DNA of 64,000 nucleotides from Candidatus Obscuribacterales bacterium (GCA_019747875.1 JAIEQI010000008.1:45722-109721), one strand, 5' to 3'. Counted from the stretch's first letter, positions 8,499 to 18,108 are shown. Program-made: numbers and translations. The notes: generated from the sequence alone by a model not told the origin.

Positions 8499-9434
8499 CT
8501 AATTAGGGTTGGCTGCCGTTGTCGACATTATTTGATTGCGCATATAAACTTCAGTCTTAAATGGAATCGTCGCCCGCTCTCCTTGGTTTGCTACGACGGT
8601 AGCGCTAGCGTTAAAATTTCGAACCTCCATGTTTAGTACGACACCTGTATAGGCCGCCATGTTCGTTGAATTGATTGTTGACGCATCAACAGGTCCTGCA
8701 TTTGGATTCGTAGAATCGACAAATTCGAATATATTTAGGTTGTTGGCTCGCATAGGACCGATGATCCCTTTGGTCAGAATAATTGGTCCGCTAACTGGGG
8801 GGCAATTGATTGACGCTGGATTAGCCGCAAGGTTTGCGGGGTTAGCCCCTGGAAATTTCCATAGCTCCATGATGAACTCATTGGGATGATTTGCCGCGTC
8901 TGGATCTGGAACGACTCGGTAAACATGTGTTTCCATATTGTCTTGCACTGTTCCAACCGGAGGCGATCCCAGCCCGACGGGAATGGCTGTCGGAAAACCA
9001 TTAGCGTCGAATGTAGGAACTTGCACGATGAGAGTAGTTCTTGAAAGAGCTATAGGCCAAGGTCCCGTCCATCCAGCGGGTGCACCCGCACTTCCATATA
9101 AAGGATCCGTCGCTGGGTCTGGAAATTGCAGTGCATTGCCAGCTGCTCCACCGGCTGTCTGACTAGTCAACTTGCCTTGCATCGTTCCTGATGTGACCAT
9201 ATTGCCGTAGATATCGCCAAACGAACGAGCCATTCGCACGTCTCGGCCAATAAACTCGGCAACTTTTCGGATACTTTCAATGGCGCTGACTTTGTTCTCC
9301 AGCCGCCGAGAGATTTTCGCATTAGCAGTAAGCATGCCGAAGATTGCAACTGATACTAGCAGCATAATGACTGTCACAACGAGAAGTTCCACCAAGGAAA
9401 GTCCACTGTCTTGTCGAGGAGTGTGCTTAGACAT
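8499..9434 (-). CDS. PilW-like minor prepilin
   Basis: 311 residues from ATG 9434, chosen because GAGGAG lies about 6 bases upstream and because the prepilin signal then falls at the extreme N-terminus: MSKHTPRQDSG followed by LSLVELLVVTVIMLLVS. The frame stays open further upstream but that part overlaps the pilV-like gene. Prepilin peptidase should cut after Gly11 and methylate the next residue; Glu at +5 is present. The rest is a beta-rich globular domain with many Asn/Pro loops. Minor pilins of this type prime type IV pilus assembly. Middle gene of the operon, 14 bases from pilV-like. Confidence 0.8.
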   Translation of the reverse strand: MSKHTPRQDSGLSLVELLVVTVIMLLVSVAIFGMLTANAKISRRLENKVSAIESIRKVAEFIGRDVRMARSFGDIYGNMVTSGTMQGKLTSQTAGGAAGNALQFPDPATDPLYGSAGAPAGWTGPWPIALSRTTLIVQVPTFDANGFPTAIPVGLGSPPVGTVQDNMETHVYRVVPDPDAANHPNEFIMELWKFPGANPANLAANPASINCPPVSGPIILTKGIIGPMRANNLNIFEFVDSTNPNAGPVDASTINSTNMAAYTGVVLNMEVRNFNASATVVANQGERATIPFKTEVYMRNQIMSTTAANPN

Positions 9435-9448
9435 GTTTTGCTCCTCAA

Positions 9449-10030
9449 TTAAATGTGTATTCCGTTCTTCGTGATCATCGTTGAAACTGACAGTGTTTTC
9501 GGACTGGCGGTGCCTCTTTGCCAAGTTACGTTTACTGTGACTGTGATTGGTCCATTCGCGCCGCCCGTCTGGGAAAATGAACGAGTACATGTACCTACGA
9601 ATTGGCCATTGATGGAAGCATCTGAGTAAGACAGATCCGTATTCATACCGAGCGGGCGCATGCCAGAGGTTAACGTTTGGCTTGCTGTAATCGGAAGCTG
9701 CTGAGGGGAAGATGGCGGATACAGATTTACCAAATTCACGAGCCCCTGGGGTGACATTCCGGTCCATGTCTGGTTGCGTGCTTCATCGATCGCTTCCTGG
9801 GCAATTGACGAAGCAAGAATCTGGTTTTGCGTTGCAGACGTTGCTCTCAGTGAAGTGGAGTATCCTTCAAAAAGCGCAAGAGACACCAGTGCTGCCATCA
9901 CCAGTGCTACCAATAACTCAACGAGTAAGAACCCCTGCGACCTGTTATTAATACGCTGAGTTGTCTGTGATGCTGATTTAGTCTCTAGATTCCTTTTCCT
10001 AATGTATTGGTCCGAAGCAAAAACAGTCAT
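9449..10030 (-). CDS. PilV-like minor prepilin
   Basis: 193 residues. After a longish basic leader (about 33 residues, ending NNRSQG) comes the prepilin helix FLLVELLVALVMAALVSLAL with Glu at position +5, the class III-type signal cleaved by PilD-like peptidase. The remainder is a short beta-rich pilin head. ATG 10030 has GGAGG roughly 13 bases upstream, so the exact start is a little uncertain. First gene of the pilV-W-X operon and divergent from the LuxR-type regulator. Confidence 0.8.
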   Translation of the reverse strand: MTVFASDQYIRKRNLETKSASQTTQRINNRSQGFLLVELLVALVMAALVSLALFEGYSTSLRATSATQNQILASSIAQEAIDEARNQTWTGMSPQGLVNLVNLYPPSSPQQLPITASQTLTSGMRPLGMNTDLSYSDASINGQFVGTCTRSFSQTGGANGPITVTVNVTWQRGTASPKTLSVSTMITKNGIHI

Positions 10031-10699
10031 ATACTAACCATCCTCCCCCCAAGCGCTACGGTTTATTTGAAGTCGTGCTAGCTAAATTCCCGACCCCCAT
10101 TTCTATTATTCCTACAATCCGCTTGAAAACCCCCCTCCTCTTCGTTTCAGGGCACGATTTTGGCAACTGTGTTACACCTGTTCTCGTTAACACTTTAGGG
10201 CTGAAACAGTGTTACCTCGTTTGCGTAAAACGAAGTGTCTGACGCTGTTGTGGGCGCGACTGCTTTTTCGGAAAATCAGAAAAGTAAAATTTCCAAATAT
10301 CCCTAATGCCACTAAATATGGAGCTCAAGAGTAGAGTGAACACATTTTGTGTAAAGAACACCTGGTTTGACTGCTATTGCAAATGTTTTTCAGTAACAGG
10401 AGTTTTTTGCTTCGATCAGCAATGTTGTCTCAATCACGTGCTGATTAATGGGGGATCTGTTGAGAACTTTTCCAAGAGCTAGAGGAGCCTTATTTCAAAG
10501 TGAATTGCAGCATTTGGTGAATTCGCAAGAATTCATTAATGGCATTGGCTAACCAGTTGATTTCAGTGTTAACCTTGAGATAAGGAGTCTGACCAAATAT
10601 AGTTATTTGGGCACCGGCTCGGTTCATTTTTTGAACTCTGTTGGTTCAAATAGCGGCACACCTCCGGTCAGATTTGTGGGATACCACCACAGGACCACA
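10031..10699. promoter_or_regulatory. Divergent control region of the pilin operon and LuxR-type gene
   Basis: About 670 bases without a gene. It holds an inverted repeat TAACACT (10188-10194) / AGTGTTA (10208-10214) with a 13-base spacer. A direct copy of GTGTTAC lies at 10170-10176, and a second small palindrome CGTTT-GCGTA-AAACG at 10218-10232. They sit nearer the pilin side and are candidate operator sites; no unambiguous -35/-10 pair was found. Confidence 0.35.
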
Positions 10700-11404
10700 A
10701 TGATAAACAACGTCCAGAAGCGAACAGTTTACATAGTAGAGCGGCATGAATTACATAGAACCGGTTTTCGTCTGATCCTTGAGAAAGATGAGCGCCTTTC
10801 TGTATTGGGAGATGCAACCGATTTAGAGAAAGCGATGGAGGATATCCGTTTTAGCAGTCCTTCAGTTGTGATTGTTGGAATCAGCGATCCGGTGAGAGAC
10901 GCATACTTATGCGAGGTATTGAAGCAGAGTTTACCCGAAACACAAATTCTAGTACTTTTTGATGACATAGATTTTTCGACCATAAATTTGTTTGTGGCCG
11001 CTTCTGTGACTGGATTCTCGAGTAGGAGTGTAAATATTGAGGTCTTGCTCATTGCTGTTCATGCTCTTGGTGGTGGCAGTATGTGGTTTAGCCCGCCAGC
11101 GGCTTGTGCGTTTGTAGAACTCATGCGTAATTCTGTCCAAGATTCGAGCACCGCAAAGGTTATCCTCACCGATAGAGAAAGAGAAATTCTAAAAAGGTTA
11201 GTTCATGGCATGACAAACCGCCAAATTGCGGAAGAATTACAGCTAAGCATTGAGACAATCAAAACTTACATCCGACGAATAATGGATAAGTCTTCAATTC
11301 GCAATAGGCGCGAATTGAAACAGCAATACCGCAAGCGTGGCTTGCTACTGTCTTCAAAAGAAAAGCCGAAAGGCAAAACTCAACGAACGCCGAATGTTGG
11401 ATAA
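10700..11404 (+). CDS. NarL/LuxR-type response regulator with degenerate receiver
   Basis: 234 residues from ATG 10700 (AGGA upstream); the frame opens 31 codons earlier but the receiver begins here. Residues 8-125 are a receiver fold and about 160-225 a LuxR helix-turn-helix (LTDREREILKRLVHGMTNRQIAEELQLS). The phospho-acceptor Asp is replaced by Gly60 (SVVIVGIS), the acidic pair is Glu14-Arg15 (VERH for the usual DDH), and the conserved Lys is missing (GFSSRS). It probably works without Asp phosphorylation. It is divergent from the pilV-W-X operon, which makes that operon a natural target; this is inference. Confidence 0.8.
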   Translation: MINNVQKRTVYIVERHELHRTGFRLILEKDERLSVLGDATDLEKAMEDIRFSSPSVVIVGISDPVRDAYLCEVLKQSLPETQILVLFDDIDFSTINLFVAASVTGFSSRSVNIEVLLIAVHALGGGSMWFSPPAACAFVELMRNSVQDSSTAKVILTDREREILKRLVHGMTNRQIAEELQLSIETIKTYIRRIMDKSSIRNRRELKQQYRKRGLLLSSKEKPKGKTQRTPNVG

Positions 11405-11412
11405 TCGGCTGG

Positions 11413-13179
11413 CTATTTGTAGAGTTCGTTTATTCGTTTGCGATCGTTTTCTGAAAGCGCGTTCTGCCCGGAACGGGAACCTGAATAATACATCACATCA
11501 TTTGGAGATGAGCTGTGCGAGAGCCCGAGCGAGTGACCAAATTCGTGCAACGTTACTCCATATAAATGTTCCGCATCAGTATTTGAATTCTTTGTTGGAG
11601 CAAGTAACTTTAGATTGTGTCGCCGCTGACCGCTAGCGTTGGTCGCGTAACCTGTTGTCCCAGCTGCGAATGAGTGTTCCATTTTGTCCTTGCCTTCAAC
11701 CCACTCAATGGAAATGTTGGCTCTATCGGCACTTTGTACTTTTTCAAAAGTGACGTGACCTTCGCAAGCGGATGTCCACTCGTTCATAACTCTCTGCACA
11801 ATGCCATCATAATCCAGGCTTGGATCTGCCGGCTCTGCCCAGTTTGATGTTGCTGATCCTATGTCTGGAACAAAAACCTTTAGTGGCATTTCGGATTTTG
11901 CAAAGTGTGGACGATCCGCCACTGTGTTAGATGCCTGTTTTTCCCTTGCCCGCGTTTTTTCAAAATCGTCTTTGTAGTAAGCAATGGCTTCTCGGTAAGA
12001 TTTCGATTTCTCATCGCTGGGAAATCGATCGACATACGCGACTCTAGCTGCTTGGACTTCTTCAAGTTTTCCGAGTTGTCCTGCCATAGACATTATTCCG
12101 ATTAGCCCATCTTTGTCCGATGGATCATAATCGTCAGCACGCTTGTACGCTGCTAGCGCATCTTCATATTGGGATGCTTTAGCTAGATAGTATCCCATGT
12201 ACTGTTCGTTGTTCGCACTTTGACCTCGATTCTGAAGTTGTTTGCACAACGTAAGGAGGGTACTAGCGCGTGAAGCACCGGATGCATTCTTGATGGCAAT
12301 CATCAAGTTTCTCTCGCTTGCATTTGCGAGAATTGTATTGTTCGAGATCGCTTTCTCATCTCCAATTTGTACGAGCAGTCCGTCGATTTCTTTTTCATTC
12401 GAATAATCGCTGCGCGAGTCCCGTTTGAGCTTCCACAAGAGTTCCGATGCCTTTGCTGAGCTTCCCATTTCTGCGGTCGCCTGTGCGATTCTCTTCTGGC
12501 ATTTGAAGGCAATTTCGTTGTCCAATGATTGCGCTTTCTGGAAGGATGCGACGGCATCTTCCCATTTTGATAACTGGGATTCAATGAGGCCTTTATTGAA
12601 CCAAACGCTGCCTGAGTCCGGCCAGAGTTTTATCGCCTCCTTTATGGTGGCAAGGGCTTTTGTATTGTCGCCATGAGTGGAATACTCTCGTGCCTGTTCG
12701 TCTAACTCGTAACCTTTGAACTGGTTGCTTCTTTCGTCTAGCCTCTTTCGCCAGGAGGAATCGGACTTTTGAAATTCGCTTGATGTTCGCTCTGCGGGTT
12801 TGGATTTTCCAATGTCGAATCCGCTGAAGTCAGGCTGGCGTCTTGTGGGTTGGGCTGAGGCAGCTGATGCGGTCTTTGCAGGTGTTTGCGTGCCGGACTT
12901 GGCCGCGAGTTTATCAACGAGCTTTTGGTAATTAGCTTTCGCCTCTTCCAGAGCTTTTTTATTTCCGGTTTTTTCAATAAGAACCAATGCACGTTTGTAG
13001 AGTACGGCTGCCCGTTCTAAATCGCCCGTCTGGTAACACTTGGAAATTTCCTCATAGAGTTTGTCGAGGCTATATGATTCGATGGCTTCTTTTGCCGGTG
13101 GTGCTGCAGCTATTGCTGTTCCTGGTGCGAAAAGGTAAATTCCCAGAAGTAGCGATGCTATTTTTCTTCTATTACTCAT
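11413..13179 (-). CDS. Secreted TPR-matrixin metalloprotease
   Basis: 588 residues: signal peptide (about 1-25, ending AIAAA), a charged linker, TPR repeats (about 25-70 and 150-380), and a C-terminal M10-type zinc protease domain (about 430-588). The zinc site is HEFGHSLGLSH with His545, Glu546 and His549, third ligand His in GLSH, and a Met-turn NDVMYYS shortly after. Matrixin-like domains are common in animals and scattered in bacteria. The TPR array in front would give substrate or partner binding; no cysteine-switch propeptide is seen. Acts outside the cytoplasmic membrane. The gene is convergent with the LuxR-type gene, 8 bases away. Confidence 0.85.
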   Translation of the reverse strand: MSNRRKIASLLLGIYLFAPGTAIAAAPPAKEAIESYSLDKLYEEISKCYQTGDLERAAVLYKRALVLIEKTGNKKALEEAKANYQKLVDKLAAKSGTQTPAKTASAASAQPTRRQPDFSGFDIGKSKPAERTSSEFQKSDSSWRKRLDERSNQFKGYELDEQAREYSTHGDNTKALATIKEAIKLWPDSGSVWFNKGLIESQLSKWEDAVASFQKAQSLDNEIAFKCQKRIAQATAEMGSSAKASELLWKLKRDSRSDYSNEKEIDGLLVQIGDEKAISNNTILANASERNLMIAIKNASGASRASTLLTLCKQLQNRGQSANNEQYMGYYLAKASQYEDALAAYKRADDYDPSDKDGLIGIMSMAGQLGKLEEVQAARVAYVDRFPSDEKSKSYREAIAYYKDDFEKTRAREKQASNTVADRPHFAKSEMPLKVFVPDIGSATSNWAEPADPSLDYDGIVQRVMNEWTSACEGHVTFEKVQSADRANISIEWVEGKDKMEHSFAAGTTGYATNASGQRRHNLKLLAPTKNSNTDAEHLYGVTLHEFGHSLGLSHSSSPNDVMYYSGSRSGQNALSENDRKRINELYK

Positions 13180-13393
13180 TGGTTAGTTTCCAGTAGCGAC
13201 AAGAGATCCATTATTGTATTGCAGAATTGCATCCTAGATCTTTCTTTGTCAAAGGTTCGAGACTTTTCGATTTTCGATCAGTGCACAGCGTGGCTAGAAG
13301 CGGGCGAGCTTAGGATTTTAAGGGGGACTCTCTAATTGCTTCCCGCTGGTATACATGGCATAATCACGTTCCATCACTGAGGGAGGATGAGTT

Positions 13394-14191
13394 ATGCCGC
13401 TGTTGGAAGGCAAAAAAGGAATTATTTTCGGAGTTGCCAACGAACACAGTCTGGCATGGCATTGCGCTCAACGTTTTTATAAAGAGGGCGCCGAACTCGC
13501 GTTTACTTGCTTAGACGAGAACACTGAAAAGAAAGTCCAGCCACTGCTCGAATCTATCAATTCAGATTTTCTTGAGCGTTGCGACGTGACTGACGAAGCG
13601 CAGATACAAGCGGTGTTCGACAAATTAAAGAAGCAGTGGGGACGTGTTGATTTTGTTATCCATTCAGTTGCTTATGCTGATCCAAATGAACTGAGCGGGC
13701 ATTTTGTTGATACAAGCAGGGATGGTTTCAAGACCGCTCTAGATGTGAGTACATACTCGCTAATCTCGGTGTGCAAATATGCGGTGCCGTTGATGCGAAA
13801 TGGTGGAAGCATAGTGACACTGAGTTATTATGGTGCTGAGAAAGTGGTGCCAACATACAATGTTATGGGCGTCGCAAAAGCTGCGTTGGAATCAGCGGTG
13901 CGTTATCTCGCTCATGATTTGGGAGATAAAGACATACGGGTGAACGCCATTTCTGCCGGTGTTGTGAAGACGGTTTATGCGATGGGCATAGCTGCATTTC
14001 GTGAGGTGCTTCAAATCGTTGCTGAGACGGCGCCTCTGAAACGTAATGTAAGCGCCGATGAAATCGCTCAGTCAGTGTTGTTTCTAGCCAGCGATCTGTC
14101 CACCGGAATGACAGGCGAAATTATGCACGTGGATTGCGGAGCCAGCATCATGGCTCATAGCTGGAAGCCGGGTGCGTCGGAACATCATTGA
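13394..14191 (+). CDS. fabI: Enoyl-[acyl-carrier-protein] reductase
   Basis: 265 residues, an SDR-fold NADH-dependent reductase that performs the last step of the fatty-acid elongation cycle in the cytoplasm. The cofactor segment GVANEHSLAW, the active-site tyrosines Tyr145 and Tyr155, and Lys162 (YNVMGVAK, Tyr-x6-Lys) match FabI. The segment after ISAG reads VVKT where most FabI have PIRT, so it is a somewhat divergent member. C-terminal GEIMHVDCGASI is typical. Start ATG 13394 is preceded by GGGAGGATGAGTT. It stands alone, flanked by the metalloprotease and the tRNA gene. Confidence 0.88.
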   Translation: MPLLEGKKGIIFGVANEHSLAWHCAQRFYKEGAELAFTCLDENTEKKVQPLLESINSDFLERCDVTDEAQIQAVFDKLKKQWGRVDFVIHSVAYADPNELSGHFVDTSRDGFKTALDVSTYSLISVCKYAVPLMRNGGSIVTLSYYGAEKVVPTYNVMGVAKAALESAVRYLAHDLGDKDIRVNAISAGVVKTVYAMGIAAFREVLQIVAETAPLKRNVSADEIAQSVLFLASDLSTGMTGEIMHVDCGASIMAHSWKPGASEHH

Positions 14192-14203
14192 TCTCGTGAT
14201 CTG

Positions 14204-14231
14204 TTGACATAGCAGTGCCATCGCATATGGT
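14204..14231 (+). promoter_or_regulatory. Possible sigma-70 promoter
   Basis: TTGACA (14204-14209), 16-base spacer, TATGGT (14226-14231). It would read into a 48-codon frame at 14241-14387 that begins with GTG and has no ribosome site. Transcript and small product are both unproven. Confidence 0.3.
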
Positions 14232-14434
14232 GATAATATTGTGATCGAAACGGAAGCAATTTCCGAGAAGGATTGCCAAACACGGGTCCTTTCTTCACGT
14301 TTCTGGACAGTTAGCGGCGACGAACGTCAATTGTTGGAGCTGTTCTGCCGCCACCAGTTGTTGCACCGGGCAGCGCTTTCTCTCTGACGAGGCACTATCG
14401 TGGTCCGGGCAAATTTTTCGATTCCTAAAATCTT

Positions 14435-14506
<72 letters not shown>

Positions 14507-14668
14507 ATGGTTATCCATTATACACAAGCTATTGCTGCAGCCATTGTAAGAGGCTGTCAACATATTTAGGACGTGCAAAGATTGTTGGCAGCGAACACTT
14601 GAGAATCTATATAAATGATATACTTTCCCTTTCCAAACTCTGGAAGTGCCTCAATAGGAGTGGCTTTT

Positions 14669-15823
14669 ATGCTGAATAAGAGAACGATCTTGACCTTGGG
14701 CTTGACAATGTTGTTGGCGGCGCCGCAATTTTGGTCTGACGCTTCTGCCCAACAAGGCAACCCAAATGTCACTATGACTCTCTATCAAGTTGTTCGCCAA
14801 GGGGATGGAAAGCAATACATCATTTCCAAATCTGGTAAGCCTGTCTATGTTCCGGGCTTGAACATCGCTCCGAATGCCACGCAGATAGCAGTTTACAGAG
14901 ATACCAACAACAACTTCTGGTACATTGACGTCAATGGAAGACCCGTAGCGGTTACGCATGACCAGCTTCAATGGGTTGCTACGCAAGTAAATCCGCAGCA
15001 ACAGCAGAATAATTCAGGCTCCAGTGGCTCCAATAACTCGAACGGCGGAGGCAGTGGTGGTTCGGCTCTAATGACTGGAGTCGCTGCAGCTACAGGCGCA
15101 GCTATTGGAACAAGCCTGGCACAACCAAACTATTATGGTCTTCCATACGGAACTCCGGTTTATCGCAATCCAGCTGGTGGCTACTATTACCACGGTAATG
15201 GCGGCAATCAGGTAACGGTGAACCACACCACCGAATTGAACAATGTCTCCAATCAGTGGAACTCACAGACGAACTATAACGATATGACGCGAAGAACAAA
15301 CGTCAATACCGGCAATGTCAACGCTGCCAATGTTGATGGAGACGGTGATGGACGGCGGCGCCGCCGCAGAGATGGCGACGCTAACCAAGTCAGCCAGGAC
15401 GGAGCGGGTAATCGCCGCGGCGTTAATGGCGATGATAACAATGGTGGCGGTGGTCGTTTTGGCCGCGGTGACGGTGGAAACGGCGATGGCGGAGCTGGTG
15501 AAGGCAACGGACGTCGTCGCCGAGGCGGAGACGGAGATGGAGATGGTGGCGCCGGTGATGGCAACAATGGACGTCGTCGCAGAGGCGGTGATGGAGATGG
15601 TGGACCTGGCATGACCGCCGGCGATGATGGTGGACGCCGTCGTGGAGACGGTGATGGCGGTCGCGGCGGAGATGGCGGTCGCGGCGGAGATGGCGAAGGT
15701 GGTCGTCGAGGAGATGGCGATGGCGGTCGTCGAGGAGATGGCGATGGCGGTCGTCGAGGAGATGGCGATGGCGGTCGTCGAGGAAATGGCGAGGGCGGTC
15801 GTCGAGGTGGCGGTCGTCGTTGA
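14669..15823 (+). CDS. Secreted protein with RGDGDGG repeat tail
   Basis: 384 residues from ATG 14669 (ATAGGAG about 8 bases upstream). Signal peptide about 1-27 ([20 protein letters not shown]). Residues 30-110 form a small folded-looking domain ([34 protein letters not shown]), followed by a Ser/Gly/Asn linker and a short hydrophobic Gly/Ala patch ([14 protein letters not shown]). From about residue 225 it becomes Gly/Arg/Asp-rich, ending in octad repeats of the type RRGDGDGG. The tail is highly charged with both signs and contains many RGD triplets. Exported; adhesion or matrix binding is possible but inferred. Confidence 0.75.
   Translation: MLNKRTILTLGLTMLLAAPQFWSDASAQQGNPNVTMTLYQVVRQGDGKQYIISKSGKPVYVPGLNIAPNATQIAVYRDTNNNFWYIDVNGRPVAVTHDQLQWVATQVNPQQQQNNSGSSGSNNSNGGGSGGSALMTGVAAATGAAIGTSLAQPNYYGLPYGTPVYRNPAGGYYYHGNGGNQVTVNHTTELNNVSNQWNSQTNYNDMTRRTNVNTGNVNAANVDGDGDGRRRRRRDGDANQVSQDGAGNRRGVNGDDNNGGGGRFGRGDGGNGDGGAGEGNGRRRRGGDGDGDGGAGDGNNGRRRRGGDGDGGPGMTAGDDGGRRRGDGDGGRGGDGGRGGDGEGGRRGDGDGGRRGDGDGGRRGDGDGGRRGNGEGGRRGGGRR
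15637..15823 (+). repeat. 24-bp coding repeats (RRGDGDGG)
   Basis: Tandem 24-base units GGTCGTCGAGGAGATGGC-GATGGC, nearly identical in the last four copies (from about 15709), more diverged before. All copies keep the reading frame. Confidence 0.8.
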
Positions 15824-16350
15824 CCGATAATCACCTTTGATTGCCTGGGAAGAATCCAGATTCATCTGTGCAGAGTAGGAAATCCTGCCATGCGCACGGC
15901 TTCCTTGGATTCGACAGTCAAATCTTCAACCTTATGGGAATCTGCACAAAAATAGAATCTATATAAAAATAGATGAGTGCGCTTGCAGCTGTGCATATGT
16001 CAACGAACCCATCTTCAGATGCGATCGTGGCAAGTTAGGTTCGCATCGTAAGAAAATCTCATCCTCATTCCAAAGTAGGATAGTTGATCAGCCTTCCGGC
16101 TGGTGTTAATAGATTGCTATTGAGAAATTGCCCTAACCGGACCGGGCTCTGCATAAGCATGTATTTTTGCAATCCCTCCAAAGACGTATCGAAATGTTGG
16201 CTCTGAAGCAGAATCGCAACAGTATGAATCCATCGTTCAGACGATGAATACGATAATCCTAATTGGTTATCCTAGTTACAGAGATTAAACGTGCCGGCAA
16301 CCGCAGGGCAATTTGTTTGCAGTGCCGACAAAAAGATAAGGAGCGAAGTA
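15824..16350. other. Intergenic region without recognisable gene
   Basis: About 530 bases. Two small perfect hairpins are visible, CAGCC-TTCC-GGCTG (16089-16102) and CATCGT-TCAG-ACGATG (16231-16246), neither followed by a T-run. It presumably contains the promoter of the membrane/LolA-like pair. Confidence 0.4.
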
Positions 16351-16746
16351 ATGAAAAGACTGCTGTTGCGAGTCTTATTATCAATGTTGGCATTTTCAAT
16401 GATATTTCCAGTTATTCCAGGAATAGATTTTCACGGTAATGTTCTTGCCGCACTTGCACTTTCAGTCGTATTTGGAATCATGCTCTGGTTAGTGGAAGCT
16501 GTTGCTGTGGCAGTCGCTGCGATATGGACTTTGAGCACATTCGGATTGGCACTTCTCTGGTTGATACCACTTTGGGTGATTGGCTTCTGGTTGCTGCCTG
16601 CGCTTGCCCTGCTTCTCACGGCACACTTTCTTCCTCAGTACTTGACTGTAAACGGCTTTCTTCCAGCAGCTCTTGCGGGTATGGTTATGCTTCTCATTGG
16701 GGTGCTTACTTCAGATAGAAACCACAATCGGAGGGCAAGCGCATGA
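16351..16746 (+). CDS. Small four-helix membrane protein (phage holin 4-like)
   Basis: 131 residues from ATG 16351, with AAGGAG upstream. Nearly the whole protein is hydrophobic, with about four transmembrane helices. The last two (FWLLPALALLLTAHFLP, FLPAALAGMVMLLIGVL) resemble the superfamily IV '4-TMS phage holin' proteins, which despite the name are usually chromosomal membrane proteins of unknown role. Its stop overlaps the start of the next gene (ATGA at 16743), indicating translational coupling. Confidence 0.6.
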   Translation: MKRLLLRVLLSMLAFSMIFPVIPGIDFHGNVLAALALSVVFGIMLWLVEAVAVAVAAIWTLSTFGLALLWLIPLWVIGFWLLPALALLLTAHFLPQYLTVNGFLPAALAGMVMLLIGVLTSDRNHNRRASA

Positions 16747-17990
16747 AACTGCAAACACGATTTATGGGACTGCTCCTTTGCTGCCACATTGTCCTTGCTT
16801 CATTTGTTCCTGCTGTTGCGGTTTCCACTTCTGTCAGCGCTGGAAAATTGGAATCACCAGAAAGGTTGCTTCAAGTCGGTGCTTCTGATGGCACAGGAAT
16901 GATAAATTCCATGTTGGAGAAAACTAAGCAAATTAAGGCGTACAGCCTGGACACCACACTATGCACTTTCAAAGGGAATAAGCAAATTATAGAAACAGGC
17001 AAGCTCTTTTTCAAAAATCCTGATCTTGTACGCTTTGAGGTGGTGAGTGCAGGTAAGCGAAGCGGGGCTGTTGTAGTCCGACAATCGGACGGAAAAATTA
17101 GAGGAAAAATGGGAGGCGCTCTTAGCGGAATCAAGGTAACTCTTTCTCCTGACTCCAAGTTGCTAAAATGCGCCAATGACTTTAGCGTGCTAGAGTCAGA
17201 TTTTGCTAGCCTCCTTGCAATGACTGTAGGTAAGCTCGACTCAAAGAGTTTATGCCTAGCAGGAACTGTGCCCGGCATTCAGTCTCAAATAATTGAACTT
17301 GTTGATGGCAATGGCGTTTTGGTATCAAGAATGACTGTGGATTCAAAAAACAAACTGCCTGAAGATTGGAGCTTATTTCAGGATAATAAAATGTTTTCCA
17401 ACGCAAAATTCGCGAATCTAAAGATTTTGGCAGATCTGCCGGACATCACATTTAAGCTTGAGGCTCCTGGAAAAACTGAAACCCCTTTGATTGCAAGTAG
17501 TGAGAGAGGGATTCAAATGTCTCTTGCGGAGTACAAATTACAGATGGAATCAATTCGGCTGCAAGAACAGAGTGAAGCTGTATCCAACGCTCTGGGAAAT
17601 TTAGTTAGTGGCGGAGTTGAATCAGCCAAAATGGGACTGATCGCAAAAGCTCTGGCGACTATTAGTGCTGAAACAAATTCTATTATGGAAATCGTTCTAG
17701 AGCCTAAGCTTGGAACATCAAGTTGGATACCTGGTTCTAAAGAACGCCTTGTTATTGCAGCGTCTCAAATTGAATTACTCCTTTCGTCCGTAGAAAAGGC
17801 AGATGTGGCCGGCATTGGGCTTGACCCGGTGGATCTGACTAAGAGAAGGGATGCAATCGTCTCCTGCCGAGAAGTTATTGCACAGCTAATCGATCAAACC
17901 GACCTGGATCAACCAAACGTTGAAAATTTTGAGGCACTTAAAGCATCGCTAAGAGAATGCAGCAGCAAGGTAATTGAAATGCACCTCTAG
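16743..17990 (+). CDS. Exported LolA-fold-like protein
   Basis: 415 residues with a signal peptide (about 1-35). Residues 45-240 have the layout of LolA/DUF1571-type lipid-binding beta-cups: a helix with KTKQIKAYSLDTTLCTFKG, then GKLFFKNPDLVRFEVV and paired strands. These families bind lipoprotein acyl chains or similar ligands in the periplasm. The C-terminal 150 residues are helical and unrecognised. Its start overlaps the preceding membrane-protein stop by 4 bases, so both are made from one transcript. Assignment rests on fold-like pattern only. Confidence 0.5.
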   Translation: MKLQTRFMGLLLCCHIVLASFVPAVAVSTSVSAGKLESPERLLQVGASDGTGMINSMLEKTKQIKAYSLDTTLCTFKGNKQIIETGKLFFKNPDLVRFEVVSAGKRSGAVVVRQSDGKIRGKMGGALSGIKVTLSPDSKLLKCANDFSVLESDFASLLAMTVGKLDSKSLCLAGTVPGIQSQIIELVDGNGVLVSRMTVDSKNKLPEDWSLFQDNKMFSNAKFANLKILADLPDITFKLEAPGKTETPLIASSERGIQMSLAEYKLQMESIRLQEQSEAVSNALGNLVSGGVESAKMGLIAKALATISAETNSIMEIVLEPKLGTSSWIPGSKERLVIAASQIELLLSSVEKADVAGIGLDPVDLTKRRDAIVSCREVIAQLIDQTDLDQPNVENFEALKASLRECSSKVIEMHL

Positions 17991-18108
17991 CGTCTAGGGC
18001 TCCGTGCTTCGACAGGGCGAAAAGAAAGCATAGAGGCACAATCATGAATCATTTCGCACAAAACAGATAACTTTGGCCAGCCAAGGTAGGGCATTCACAG
18101 AGATGATT

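Noticed and set aside
9435..9767. N-terminal extension of the PilW-like protein
   Set aside because: Overlaps the pilV-like gene and would bury the prepilin signal; ATG 9434 has GAGGAG upstream.
15263..15865. Long minus-strand frames full of RRPPSPSP or Ser/Thr/Ala
   Set aside because: Mirror image of the RGDGDGG repeats on the other strand; no ribosome site or independent features.
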